Source of the DNA: Calothrix sp. NIES-4101
GTDB taxonomy: Bacteria; Cyanobacteriota; Cyanobacteriia; Cyanobacteriales; Nostocaceae
DNA: 64,000 bases
Assembly: GCA_004296455.1 (NCBI GenBank)
Contig: AP018280.1
Location: forward strand, 2,666,001 to 2,730,000
Direction: 5' to 3'
A program made the translations under genes and the position numbers. Positions 18,087-27,253 of the stretch are shown here, in pieces (positions within the stretch are counted from its first letter, which is position 1; the number at the start of each line of letters is the position of its first letter). The notes beneath the pieces were generated by a model that saw nothing but the letters and a program-made list of their open reading frames with translations, searched no databases and was not told the origin of the DNA.

Positions 18087-18302
18087 ATGAGTCTGTGCAT
18101 AAATCCTAGCTGCCAAAAGCCTTTAAATCCAGATAATATTCTTTATTGCCAAAGCTGTGATTCGGAATTACTACTTTATCTGTTCTTATATTCTCCCAGA
18201 ACTTGTATATCTTCCAAAAGTGGATGCTCCCAAATATCAATAAAACTGAAACAAAGATTGGTAATTAATGACCATCAGTTAACAAATTATAAGCATCATT
18301 AA
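18087..18302 (+). pseudogene. Remnant of a zinc-ribbon kinase gene
   Basis: The frame begins MSLCINPSCQKPLNPDNIL and keeps the four-cysteine ribbon ending DSELLL (residues 1-30), as in the preceding pseudokinase, then turns into unrelated sequence. Another frame over about 18190-18245 reads PELVYLPKVDAPKYQ and stops; LPKV also occurs in the intact neighbour, so a frameshifted kinase fragment is likely. The 3' end overlaps the convergent dynamin-J gene by 38 bases. It is best read as a decayed tandem duplicate rather than a working gene. Confidence 0.55.
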
Positions 18303-20526
18303 TTAAATGCATTTTTTCTTGTGCTTGCTTTAATTGCTGAGGATTACTAACAAATAAATCAGGATGCCATTGTTTAACTAATTTTCTATATGCTTGTTTA
18401 ATTGCATCAATTGATGCATTATTGGGCAACCCTAAGAGTTTATAAGCGCGATTTCTTTTCTCAATATCAATTTGTTTTTGGGGTTGCTGGCTTGAAGTTT
18501 GATTAGATGTATTTGTATTTTGTTGTTGACGCTTTTGGTATCCAGAAGCACCCATTTCTGCTTTCATTTTGGCAATTTCCTGATCAATTTCCCAATTACG
18601 GAAATTTGCATCTATGACATCAAAATTAGATCGTTTAGAATAAGTGTTGCGAGCATGAGACTGAGAAGCAGAATTAGTATTATTTGTTGATATTTTTGCT
18701 TGTGTTTGCGGCTCTTGAGCTTGTGTTGCCGTTGCTTTGTTTTGGACTTCCACAACTCTTTTAGTCCCCACATCTTCTTTGACACCAACTCCTTGAGAGC
18801 GATATACAAATTGCTGATTTTTTGGTGTTTCTATTTCAACTTTAAATTCATTGGGAATAGAAATACTGAAATAACTTTCTAATTGTTTATTTAAATCAAT
18901 CAAGCAACTTTGCCATTTCTGTAACTCTTGGCGTTTTTGAATAATATCTAAAGAATCAGAATTTTCAACAAATTTAATTACCCGTTCCGATTTGCGATCG
19001 CACTCTGCTAATATTGATAGTCCCTGACGGCTAAACTCGCTTAAATACTCGTCAACCGCATCAAGGCATAATGTTGCTACTTGCTGATGATAGGATTCCT
19101 TTGATGATTTCTCATCTTGTTTTTGGATGTTTTTATTAACTAGGTAAGAAATGCTGCCTAAAACTGCTGCACCTAAGGGGCCACCTAAAACCCAACCGAT
19201 GCCGCTACCAACAGCAAGTGAGCCAGGTTCACTTAAATCACCAGAATTAGTATTTCGAGGAGGTAAAGTAACTTGGGGATGTTTAGGAAAAGGTATTAAT
19301 AAATCCTCTGGTCTTTCATTTTGAAAAAAATCATATGCTTGATATAACCACTTAGCGACTGCTTGCTGTAATGGCTGTAAATCCTTTTTTAAATTTTGCT
19401 GTTCCCAATCAGAAAAGTTATCCTGTGCTAATGCGATTGCAGCATCACCTTGATATTTTTCACGTAAGTTAGCTAAAGATAGCCATTGACGTAATTTAGT
19501 TGTGCTTGCAGAGAATCCTTGTTGAATTAAATCTGCGGCTTTTCTTTTGATTTCATTGGCAGCATTATTTTTATCATTAATTTTTTGCACTTCATGTTGA
19601 ATCGGACTAATTTTATCTTTTAATGCTGTTTGCAGTTTGAAAGCAAGGGCTTGTACTCTTGGTTTACTTACTGCTTGATTATTTTGTTTTAAAATTAGAG
19701 CAATATTTTGTAATGCAGTTTCAAACTCAACTAAACCGCTTATATTTGCTGCTGCAACATCACCTTTAAGTCTCGCGCGTAAGGCAGGTAATGCATCAAC
19801 TCGATATAAATTGCTAAAACCTGAAGGTAATTCAGCCCGAAAACTTTCAGCAACAAACCGTAATCTATTTTGAACTTCTTTTTGTTCTTCTGGTTCTAAT
19901 AAATTAATAAAATTAGCTACAAAAATAACTGTTTTAATTCCTCGATCTAATAACCAGTCACGCAGGTTTTCTCGTTCTCCTAAAGTCATGAGCTTGCGTG
20001 CATCTAGTAATTGCACTACTAAATCAGCACTCAATAATTGCTCTCTAACCAAGTTATCCTGTGCTTCCCGGTCATTTGTACCCGGTAAATCGAGAAATTC
20101 AATCCCCGTTTCTAAAAATGAATGGGGATAAAATACTTCAACAGATGCCACATCATCTCGCATTCTCCGATTCTGATCAAGAATGGCAAATTGCTTTAAA
20201 ATATCAGTACCACTACGATGTATTTCACTACCATTAGCAAGCATGATTCGAGTTCTAATATCACTACCATATCTAACAGTAATTGCGGCTCCGGTACTGG
20301 GGATTAAATCAATTGGTAAGGTTTTACTACCTAACATGGCATTTAACAAAGTTGATTTGCCATGATTAAAAGGCCCAAAGACTGCAATACGAAAATTAGG
20401 ATTATTTAGATAGTTACAAACTGCTAATATATCTTGATGTAATGACGATTTTCTATTTAAATCAAGTAATTTAGATGTATTTTTTAGTAGTTCTATAACG
20501 GATTGGTAGTTTTTATAGTTTTGCAT
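18265..20526 (-). CDS. Dynamin-like GTPase with C-terminal J domain
   Basis: The 753-residue protein has a dynamin-type GTPase domain: P-loop GPFNHGKS (51-58), switch threonine region PSTGAA (76-81) and DLPG (146-149). Helical stalk regions follow, with a glycine-rich hydrophobic segment (about 433-463) that could be a membrane paddle. A Gln/Thr/Ser-rich linker (590-685) leads to a J domain (690-750) with the HPD motif at 721-723. J domains stimulate DnaK/Hsp70 ATPase, so this protein could recruit Hsp70 to a membrane-remodelling GTPase; that is inference. The base-specificity motif is atypical (VANFIN). It lies 164 bases downstream of the BDLP gene on the same strand and may be part of that transcription unit. 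Confidence 0.85.
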   Translation of the reverse strand: MQNYKNYQSVIELLKNTSKLLDLNRKSSLHQDILAVCNYLNNPNFRIAVFGPFNHGKSTLLNAMLGSKTLPIDLIPSTGAAITVRYGSDIRTRIMLANGSEIHRSGTDILKQFAILDQNRRMRDDVASVEVFYPHSFLETGIEFLDLPGTNDREAQDNLVREQLLSADLVVQLLDARKLMTLGERENLRDWLLDRGIKTVIFVANFINLLEPEEQKEVQNRLRFVAESFRAELPSGFSNLYRVDALPALRARLKGDVAAANISGLVEFETALQNIALILKQNNQAVSKPRVQALAFKLQTALKDKISPIQHEVQKINDKNNAANEIKRKAADLIQQGFSASTTKLRQWLSLANLREKYQGDAAIALAQDNFSDWEQQNLKKDLQPLQQAVAKWLYQAYDFFQNERPEDLLIPFPKHPQVTLPPRNTNSGDLSEPGSLAVGSGIGWVLGGPLGAAVLGSISYLVNKNIQKQDEKSSKESYHQQVATLCLDAVDEYLSEFSRQGLSILAECDRKSERVIKFVENSDSLDIIQKRQELQKWQSCLIDLNKQLESYFSISIPNEFKVEIETPKNQQFVYRSQGVGVKEDVGTKRVVEVQNKATATQAQEPQTQAKISTNNTNSASQSHARNTYSKRSNFDVIDANFRNWEIDQEIAKMKAEMGASGYQKRQQQNTNTSNQTSSQQPQKQIDIEKRNRAYKLLGLPNNASIDAIKQAYRKLVKQWHPDLFVSNPQQLKQAQEKMHLINDAYNLLTDGH

Positions 20527-20637
20527 ATTCCCTAATTTTGATAATTTTGTTTATAGTTATTTATGATGCGATCGCAACTGACTATATATATTTTTTATTG
20601 AATAAATAAATGCTGTTTATTTTTGTTTATATCTTTG

Positions 20638-20665
20638 TATCCCCGACTTATCGAAGTCGAGGATA
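20638..20665. repeat. TATCCCC hairpin, copy 2
   Basis: TATCCCCGACTT (20638-20649) pairs with AAGTCGAGGATA (20654-20665) across ATCG. It lies 25 bases beyond the BDLP stop, between the two dynamin genes, and could uncouple their expression. Confidence 0.75.
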
Positions 20666-20690
20666 TTTATTGGAGGGTTTTGATGAGTTA

Positions 20691-22772
20691 CTAACTGTAA
20701 TAAACTAACAGGTTATTGTAAGCTGTCTCAATAGTTTGTAACTCAGCAAATACATCAGTTTCTAACTTATGCAAGCGTTTTAATTCATTTTCACGACTAA
20801 TTTCGTGATTTTCCTTTTGCTTAAGTAAATTATCTAATTCAGATTTCCGTGATTGGATATCATCATTAATTCTGAGACTCACTTCACGCTCGTAAGCATC
20901 AAAACATTCCTTAACTGCATCATAAACAGTCTTAGATTGCTCATTGGCAACTTTTGGCAAATATTTAACTAACTCTTTCTTAGCAGTTTTGACTAACTCC
21001 TTTCTGGCTTGATCGGCTTGCAAAAATCCCACACCTAAGCCCAGTAAGGGAATAGCAATTGGCCCCAAAATCGGAGTTACTAATGTTCCTAATAAAGCAC
21101 TAATTCCAAAAACTGTAAAGTAGTTAAGTAAGATACTTTTCCAATCAAATCCTGCACCCGCCATTGCAAAGCCAGCTAAATTTCCTCGTGAGAGAGAGAA
21201 CAAACCCATTGCCCATTTTGCCCAACCAGGAGAATGATCTTCTTCACTAGAAATATTGGCATTGACTCGAACTTTTTCACCTGTGAGTTTTTCAGTGATT
21301 TGGTTGGTAATTTGACTGTAGGAATTACCGTACTTGGCTGCACTGCTAGAAAGTTTTGCAAAAGCTGCATTAATATCTTTTTCTGCGGTTAAACTCCAAG
21401 CGGCAAATTTATCAGTGACATATTGTTCAAATGCTTTTTGCAGCGCCAAGTTAAATGCTTCCCGTTTGCCACTGCTGAGGAAGTCCAGCATATTTAACTC
21501 TGGTTGGTAGCGAAGAAAATCGGTTTCAAAGGTATCGCCCAATTTCAATACATAGCTGCGGAATGACTCAGATATTCCATGCGCTTGGTTATCCCGTGTT
21601 TGCAGAATTTCGGTTTTGAATTGGTCGCGAATATTGGTAAGCTTGTTAAATTCGGGTTCGACTGAATTGATACGCGATCGCAATTCTTCCACTCCCTTTT
21701 CTAATAAAGGTATCCGTCTTTGAATTGCTTCTTTGGTGTTGTTTCCTACTTGACGGGCTAAGGTTCGCACCTGTCGCAACTCCGCTACAGCCCGTTCACG
21801 AGTCAGAAAAATATTTAATGCACTCATAAATTCAGGAAAACCCGTCCCCTCTAAGTCTGCTTGGGGATTTTTTAAACGCTTGCGAAGTGCTTGAATTGAG
21901 GACAGTTCAAAAACTCGTTCATTGTAAATATTTTGACCATCAACTATGCAGTATTCGCTGAGGTTAGCTTGGAAAACTTTCCGTAAACGTGCCTCTGAAT
22001 CGCGTAATTCTTCATCATCATCTGGATCAATTAATGCTTCTTTGACTTGATCCCAGGCATTAATTAAAAAGAATACCGATAAACCCCGACCTTTAATATA
22101 ATTTTCTAAATATCTTCTTTCTCCTAAAGTGCAGGGTTGTGATGCACGTAAGACAAAGAGAATTGCATGACAATTATTAATATAACCTAGTGATAATTCA
22201 TTCCGTGCTTCGGTATCATTTAAACCAGGACTATCAACAATTTCAATACCTTTTTCTAGTAATGCTAAGGGATATTCCACGATTGCATGACTGACATCAG
22301 GAAAAGCTGGCTTATTATCTTGTTCTAATCTTTTTGCTTCCGCCGGATCAATAGTATATTTATGTTTAAATTCATCAAACCCCATATCTTGAGGAGATTT
22401 ACTATCATTGAAATATACTGTGACTTTTTTCTGGGAACCATAACGTAATACAGTTAACAGTGCAGTACAGGGGTTGACATCACTAGGTAAAATTTTCTCA
22501 CCAATTAAAGCATTTAAAAATGTGCTTTTACCCCGTTTCATATCGCCCAAAACCATGAGACGAAATACACCACTGCGGAGGTTTTTACTAGCGATCCGCA
22601 TATCTTCAATATCGCGCTCTAAACTGAGTTTTCCAGAACTATTACCACCAGCAATTTCGGCTGCATTAATAGTATCGGCAATTTGATTTAGCGATACTGC
22701 AACTTCGGTACGAACTTGAACAACACGCTCTAAATCATTAATAAAACTATCTGTTCCAAATTTACCTGTCAT
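20691..22772 (-). CDS. Bacterial dynamin-like protein (BDLP)
   Basis: At 693 residues it has the same length as the structurally characterised BDLP of Nostoc punctiforme, and its sequence closely follows that protein from memory. Motifs are the P-loop GDMKRGKS (76-83), the conserved threonine in NPCTALL, DSPG (180-183) and NAWD (238-241). The lipid-binding paddle is a hydrophobic segment at about 547-585. Such proteins bind GTP, polymerise on membranes and tubulate lipid. The start has AGGA about nine bases upstream. A small coiled-coil membrane protein gene precedes it (42-base gap) and the J-domain dynamin follows, suggesting a three-gene membrane module. Confidence 0.93.
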   Translation of the reverse strand: MTGKFGTDSFINDLERVVQVRTEVAVSLNQIADTINAAEIAGGNSSGKLSLERDIEDMRIASKNLRSGVFRLMVLGDMKRGKSTFLNALIGEKILPSDVNPCTALLTVLRYGSQKKVTVYFNDSKSPQDMGFDEFKHKYTIDPAEAKRLEQDNKPAFPDVSHAIVEYPLALLEKGIEIVDSPGLNDTEARNELSLGYINNCHAILFVLRASQPCTLGERRYLENYIKGRGLSVFFLINAWDQVKEALIDPDDDEELRDSEARLRKVFQANLSEYCIVDGQNIYNERVFELSSIQALRKRLKNPQADLEGTGFPEFMSALNIFLTRERAVAELRQVRTLARQVGNNTKEAIQRRIPLLEKGVEELRSRINSVEPEFNKLTNIRDQFKTEILQTRDNQAHGISESFRSYVLKLGDTFETDFLRYQPELNMLDFLSSGKREAFNLALQKAFEQYVTDKFAAWSLTAEKDINAAFAKLSSSAAKYGNSYSQITNQITEKLTGEKVRVNANISSEEDHSPGWAKWAMGLFSLSRGNLAGFAMAGAGFDWKSILLNYFTVFGISALLGTLVTPILGPIAIPLLGLGVGFLQADQARKELVKTAKKELVKYLPKVANEQSKTVYDAVKECFDAYEREVSLRINDDIQSRKSELDNLLKQKENHEISRENELKRLHKLETDVFAELQTIETAYNNLLVYYS

Positions 22773-22814
22773 GCACTTTATTCCTAATACCTACTAAAAT
22801 ATATGTTTGACAAA

Positions 22815-23132
22815 CTACTTTTTCTTTTCCAGAAATAATTTATAAGCCGCAAATGCTAATGCTCCAATAATAAATATATTGGCAAATACAGATGCCACTC
22901 TCACTGCAATCAAGGCAACAACACCTAAGCCAAATAATTTCAATCCGAGAACTGCTTTACCTTTCCATAACTGTCCCTTTACTTCCTCTTTTACTTTTTT
23001 TGTTTGATAAAATTGAATATCTTTTTGGTTGACTTCTGAATCTAGTTCTTTTAACCGTAATTCGGTTTCCTTTTGCCGAAGCTCTCTTTCGAGACGCTGT
23101 AATTCTTGTTCACGTTCCTCTGGCGATTTCAT
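22815..23132 (-). CDS. Coiled-coil protein with C-terminal membrane hairpin
   Basis: From ATG 23132 the protein has 105 residues. A highly charged coiled coil (1-60; ERELRQKETELRLKELDSE) is followed by two hydrophobic stretches (about 65-100) and a lysine tail. It ends 42 bases before the BDLP start on the same strand, so it is probably the first gene of the dynamin cluster. A tethering or adaptor role for the dynamins is possible, not shown. The frame is open to 23189; I prefer 23132 because GGGG precedes it and the extra residues lack character. The family is not recognised. Confidence 0.65.
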   Translation of the reverse strand: MKSPEEREQELQRLERELRQKETELRLKELDSEVNQKDIQFYQTKKVKEEVKGQLWKGKAVLGLKLFGLGVVALIAVRVASVFANIFIIGALAFAAYKLFLEKKK

Positions 23133-23524
23133 CCCGCTAACCCCACTTTGGATTATGAAATTGTCACAGTCATCAAATCTTACATTCAAACCTTAATTAC
23201 ATGTAAATTAACGCACTGATAAAAATTTTTCCATCAGTGCAAATACGGCTTAAATTCTTGACACCTGGCAATTTTTACTAGAAGATAGATACCAATAAAT
23301 AAATTTATGTTCCGGAAATCTTACCAAGATTGATTAATTATTCGCACAGAATCTGACCCTAATTTTTAGATTAGGTTCACCGAAATATCTACTATCACGG
23401 CAATGTAGCAATACATAACTGTTGCTTATGTCAGATTGGTCTAAAGCTTACTTAACTTACTGATAACATCTAAGTTTTTGATGGAGCTTCGCGATATACG
23501 ATCGCATCTATACCTAAAATGACC
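23133..23524. other. Intergenic region between dynamin cluster and hybrid kinase
   Basis: No gene or clear hairpin is seen. It should hold the promoter of the leftward dynamin cluster and the 3' end of the leftward kinase operon. Confidence 0.5.
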
Positions 23525-25522
23525 CTAGGATAACCCTGTAATCTTAGTAATTCTAGTAATTAAATCACTGGGTTCAAAAGGCTTAGAAATATATTCATGA
23601 AAACCAGCATTTAAAGCTTGAGCGCAATCTTCTTCATGAGAACATGCTGTTAAAGCGATCGCTGGAATTTTTTGTCCAGTTTCTACTGGTAAAGTGCGTA
23701 TTTTTTTGATTAAGGTGTAACCATCTTCCCCCGGCATACAAATATCACTAATTAATACGTCCGGTTGAATTTCTTGGAATACGGCGAATGCTTCATCAGC
23801 AGATGTTACAGCAGTTACATTTGCACCTTGTTGTTGGATGAAAAAGGAAAGAAAATTACGATTATCAACTTCGTCATCTACAATCAAAATTCGCAGTCCC
23901 GCCAGGGGAAGGGAAGCAGAGGAAGATGAGGAAGTATTTCCAGAGTTTAAGTGATTATGTTTGTTTTGTAAAACTGGTAATTTCACGGTGAAAGTAGCAC
24001 CCTGTCCGGTTCCGAGACTAAATGCACTGATGCTACCTTTATGTAGTTCGACTAAATGATGAACGATCGCTAGTCCTAAGCCTAATCCATTTTGCGATCG
24101 CGTTGTTGAGCTATCGGCTTGACGAAAACGTTCAAATACTTTGGGTAAAAATTCTGGTTCAATCCCAATACCTGTATCTCTAACTGCTATTTCTACCCAG
24201 GATGTTTCCGCTCTTTTTAAAGTTACTTCGACCTTACCATTTTTGGGTGTAAATTTAATGGCATTAGTTAATAAATTCGAGATAACTTGCTGCAAGCGAA
24301 CGGCATCTCCACTAACTTTGCCAACATTTGTATCTAAGCAGATATCTAATTGCAGATTTTTCATCTCTGCTTGCGGGCGCACTGCATCTAAAGCAGCTGT
24401 AATGATCATCTGTAAATCGACAACACCTAAATTTAACCGCAATTGACCCCTGATAATTCGTGATACATCAAGAATATCTTCAATTAATTGCGTTTGCGCG
24501 ATCGCATTCCGTTCAATGGCATCTAAAGCGCGAGATGTACCTTGTTCATCTAATTTTTTCGTGCGTAAGATTTTTGACCATCCCAGCATTGCTGTCAAGG
24601 GGGTACGCAGTTCATGGGAAAGAATAGCTAGAAACTCATCTTTCATTTGATTTGCAGCTTCTGCTTCCTGTCTTGCCGCTTGTTCGCGGAACATTTGAGC
24701 GCGAGTTTCTTCCGCATTCTTCTGGTCGGTAATGTCTTCTATAGTACCGACATGGCCTTGAATACTACCATCAGTTGCTAGCATTGGTGTACAACGAACC
24801 CGGAGCCAACGTACAATATCCTCTGGAAATAAAAACCGAAATTCCTGAGTATACTCTTTACCTTGATTGAGATAATTTGACCAACTAGTCGTTGCAGCGT
24901 CTTTGTCATCTGCTTTTACAAACTCTAACCAGCTTTTATCTAAAGATTCGGCTGCCGTGACATGACAAATCGCTTGATAACGGGGATTTGTATATGTGCA
25001 GTTCCCTTGGGAATCAATTTCAAAAATACCTACAGGAGAAGAGGTGCTCAAAGAACGAAATCTTTCTTCACTTTGCTTTAGTTCCGAATTTAAGATCGCC
25101 AGTTGCTGAGCTTGTAGCTTTAATACTTCGGATTTTTTGTATAATTCAACAAATATTTTCACTTTTGAAGTTAGGATATGCTGATCTATTGGTTTAAGTA
25201 AATAATCTACCGCACCCGCAGCATAACCTTTAAACTGCATATTATCGTCCGTACTAAAAGCAGTTAGGAAAATGATCGGAGTTTGGCGCGATTTCTGACG
25301 ACTGCGTATTAATGAGGCGGCTTCAAAACCATCCATCCCAGGCATTTGTACGTCCAGCAAAATTACCGCAAAATCTTGGTATAGCAAATACCGCAAAGCC
25401 TCCTCCCCAGAAGTCGCTTGCACTAGATTTTCTTCTAAGTCTGCCAAAATCACCTTTAGTGCTAACAAATTTTCTGGTTTATCATCCACCAGGAGGATAT
25501 TTACTTTGCTTTCAGCCTGCAT
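23525..25522 (-). CDS. Hybrid histidine kinase (REC-PAS-HK-REC)
   Basis: This 665-residue cytoplasmic kinase has a receiver at 7-125 (phosphate acceptor D57 in LLDVQMPG), a short coiled link, a PAS/PAC domain (about 153-270), HisKA with H303 (LSHELRTPL), an ATPase domain (405-515; DTGIGIEPEF, GLGLAIV) and a second receiver (543-663; D593). It would receive phosphate input at the first receiver and relay to its own C-terminal receiver. It is the last gene of a cheR-cheB-kinase operon, five bases after the methylesterase gene, so methylation-type signalling probably feeds it. No transmembrane segment is present. Confidence 0.92.
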   Translation of the reverse strand: MQAESKVNILLVDDKPENLLALKVILADLEENLVQATSGEEALRYLLYQDFAVILLDVQMPGMDGFEAASLIRSRQKSRQTPIIFLTAFSTDDNMQFKGYAAGAVDYLLKPIDQHILTSKVKIFVELYKKSEVLKLQAQQLAILNSELKQSEERFRSLSTSSPVGIFEIDSQGNCTYTNPRYQAICHVTAAESLDKSWLEFVKADDKDAATTSWSNYLNQGKEYTQEFRFLFPEDIVRWLRVRCTPMLATDGSIQGHVGTIEDITDQKNAEETRAQMFREQAARQEAEAANQMKDEFLAILSHELRTPLTAMLGWSKILRTKKLDEQGTSRALDAIERNAIAQTQLIEDILDVSRIIRGQLRLNLGVVDLQMIITAALDAVRPQAEMKNLQLDICLDTNVGKVSGDAVRLQQVISNLLTNAIKFTPKNGKVEVTLKRAETSWVEIAVRDTGIGIEPEFLPKVFERFRQADSSTTRSQNGLGLGLAIVHHLVELHKGSISAFSLGTGQGATFTVKLPVLQNKHNHLNSGNTSSSSSASLPLAGLRILIVDDEVDNRNFLSFFIQQQGANVTAVTSADEAFAVFQEIQPDVLISDICMPGEDGYTLIKKIRTLPVETGQKIPAIALTACSHEEDCAQALNAGFHEYISKPFEPSDLITRITKITGLS

Positions 25523-25527
25523 GAGTT

Positions 25528-26106
25528 TTATTTTCCTATAGAGTCACAAAGCTTAGCCAGTACCAAGGCTATCTCTTCTAGCGGTAAAATCCAGTCTACC
25601 CCAGTCACAGCAGCAATTGCAGCTTTGGGCATGACAGCACATTCTGCTGTGGTTGGTTCTTGAACAATTGCAATTCCTCCTCGCACTTTTATCGCCTGTA
25701 AACCCCGGCTACCATCTTCATTGGCTCCTGTCAAAATCACACCAATCACTTGCTTGCCATAAACATCAGCAGTAGATTCAAATAGTACATCAATTGACGG
25801 TCGAGCGTAAGAAACTGGTTTATCAATCGAAAGGGCAAAATGACCTGGTTCTACAAGTAAATGATAATCAGCAGGACTGAGGTAGACGTAACCAGGTTGA
25901 ATCTTGTCTTTGTCTTCAACTTCTCGAACTGACAAAGGCGTATATTGTTGCAAAAAATCCCTCAACGTCGTGTCGTTAGAATCAGGATGACGATGTTGCA
26001 CGATCGCGATCGGTACTCCAATGTCTTCTGGTATATTTTCTAGCATTTTTTTGAGCGCCAACAATCCTCCCAAAGACGTACCCACAACGATAATTTCAAA
26101 AGCCAT
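25528..26106 (-). CDS. cheB: Stand-alone CheB-type methylesterase domain
   Basis: The 192-residue protein is only the catalytic domain of CheB. The Ser-His-Asp triad candidates are S11 (VVGTSLGG), H38 or H40 (QHRHPDS) and D131 (TGANEDG). The receiver domain that normally gates CheB is absent, so control must come from elsewhere, perhaps from the receiver domains of the hybrid kinase immediately downstream. The start overlaps the cheR stop as TAATG, a sign of translational coupling. No chemoreceptor gene is in the window, so this is likely a non-chemotaxis sensory set. The activity is inferred from the motifs. Confidence 0.9.
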   Translation of the reverse strand: MAFEIIVVGTSLGGLLALKKMLENIPEDIGVPIAIVQHRHPDSNDTTLRDFLQQYTPLSVREVEDKDKIQPGYVYLSPADYHLLVEPGHFALSIDKPVSYARPSIDVLFESTADVYGKQVIGVILTGANEDGSRGLQAIKVRGGIAIVQEPTTAECAVMPKAAIAAVTGVDWILPLEEIALVLAKLCDSIGK

Positions 26107-26936
26107 TAGTTAACCCTCCGATAGAGCTTTTCTCTTTTGACAAGCTCTTTATATTCATGCTCGTGAGGAGTAAAACTGATTGACTCTTGCTTACCTAAGC
26201 CAAGAATACCAAAGGAACAAAGGCTGTGGTAAAAAAGCTCGTGCACGCGACTTTGCAAAGTTTGATTAAAGTAAATGAGGACGTTGCGGCAAATAATTAC
26301 ATGAAATTCATTAAAAGAATTATCAATGGCTAAATTATGTTGAGCAAAGATAATATTCTCCCGTAGATAAGGACTGAAAATTGCATGATCATAAGCCGCA
26401 GTATAGTATTCGGAAAAGGATTTTTTACCACCAGCTTGAATGTAAAGTCGGGTATAGTTTTGCATTAATTTCAGAGAAAAAATCCCACGTCTCGCTGTTT
26501 GCAAAACTTGTTCATTTAAGTCAGTTGCATAAATTCGACAACGCTGATATAGCCCTTCTTCTGTGAGTAAAATAGCCATTGAATAGACTTCTTCCCCACT
26601 AGAACATCCAGCGTGCCAAATGCGAATAAATGGGTAGGTACGTAATATGGGAATAACTTCATTTCTAAAAGCTAAATAAAAATTAGGGTCGCGAAACATT
26701 GATGTCACATTGACTGTCAAACCTAATAAAAATTTGTTAAAGTAGAGTCTATCGGATAATATATTTTTTTGCAGTTGAGAAATACTAGATAATCCTTCAG
26801 CGTAAATAAAACTCTGAATCCGGCGTTTGAGTGAAGAGGGGGCATAATTACGGAAATCATGACCCCAGAAAGTATAAATTTCTTCAATTAGTGACTGAAC
26901 TTCAATATCTTCAAAAGTTTGTTGTGGCACAATCAT
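26106..26936 (-). CDS. cheR: CheR-type SAM-dependent methyltransferase
   Basis: From ATG 26936 the protein has 276 residues. The N-terminal helical domain (about 10-70; FWGHDFRNYAPSSLKRRI) and the SAM-binding region (IWHAGCSSGEEVYSMAI) are typical of CheR glutamate methyltransferases, and CRNVLIYF is the family's later motif. It would methylate glutamates of a receptor or kinase input domain. It is the first gene of the cheR-cheB-hybrid kinase operon and shares one base with cheB. The frame is open upstream to 26999, but the additional residues are hydrophobic and unlike the family. Confidence 0.9.
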   Translation of the reverse strand: MIVPQQTFEDIEVQSLIEEIYTFWGHDFRNYAPSSLKRRIQSFIYAEGLSSISQLQKNILSDRLYFNKFLLGLTVNVTSMFRDPNFYLAFRNEVIPILRTYPFIRIWHAGCSSGEEVYSMAILLTEEGLYQRCRIYATDLNEQVLQTARRGIFSLKLMQNYTRLYIQAGGKKSFSEYYTAAYDHAIFSPYLRENIIFAQHNLAIDNSFNEFHVIICRNVLIYFNQTLQSRVHELFYHSLCSFGILGLGKQESISFTPHEHEYKELVKREKLYRRVN

Positions 26937-27253
26937 AATACTTATGTAAAAACAAATAAAAATCTCTGATAAAAAGCTTGAACAAAAATATTGGATCAAG
27001 AAATGACTTCGTACTCAGTAGTCAGTATTGAAACATGACTTACCTAGTTGTGGTATATCAGTCTCTGTTTTTGAGTGAATTAACCGCAAGTAGACAAAGA
27101 TAAATTCATGATTTTTGTGATAAATTTCATGGGTAATAGGGCATAACATTTATTTTATGCCCTAGTTAAACCCTAGCTAAACATTTCTAATTCAATATTG
27201 AGTGAAGAGTCAATTTTTAATCAAGAAACTCGATTCAAATGATGTAGTTGAAC
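26937..27253. other. Intergenic region with a perfect hairpin
   Basis: There is no gene. TAGGGCATAA (27137-27146) pairs with TTATGCCCTA (27155-27164). It lies about 90 bases beyond the stop of the leftward GH13 gene and may mark its transcript end, although no clear T-run follows on either strand. Confidence 0.5.

Noticed and set aside
24141-24446. Antisense frame inside the hybrid kinase
   Set aside because: It is one of many antisense shadows within strongly supported genes.
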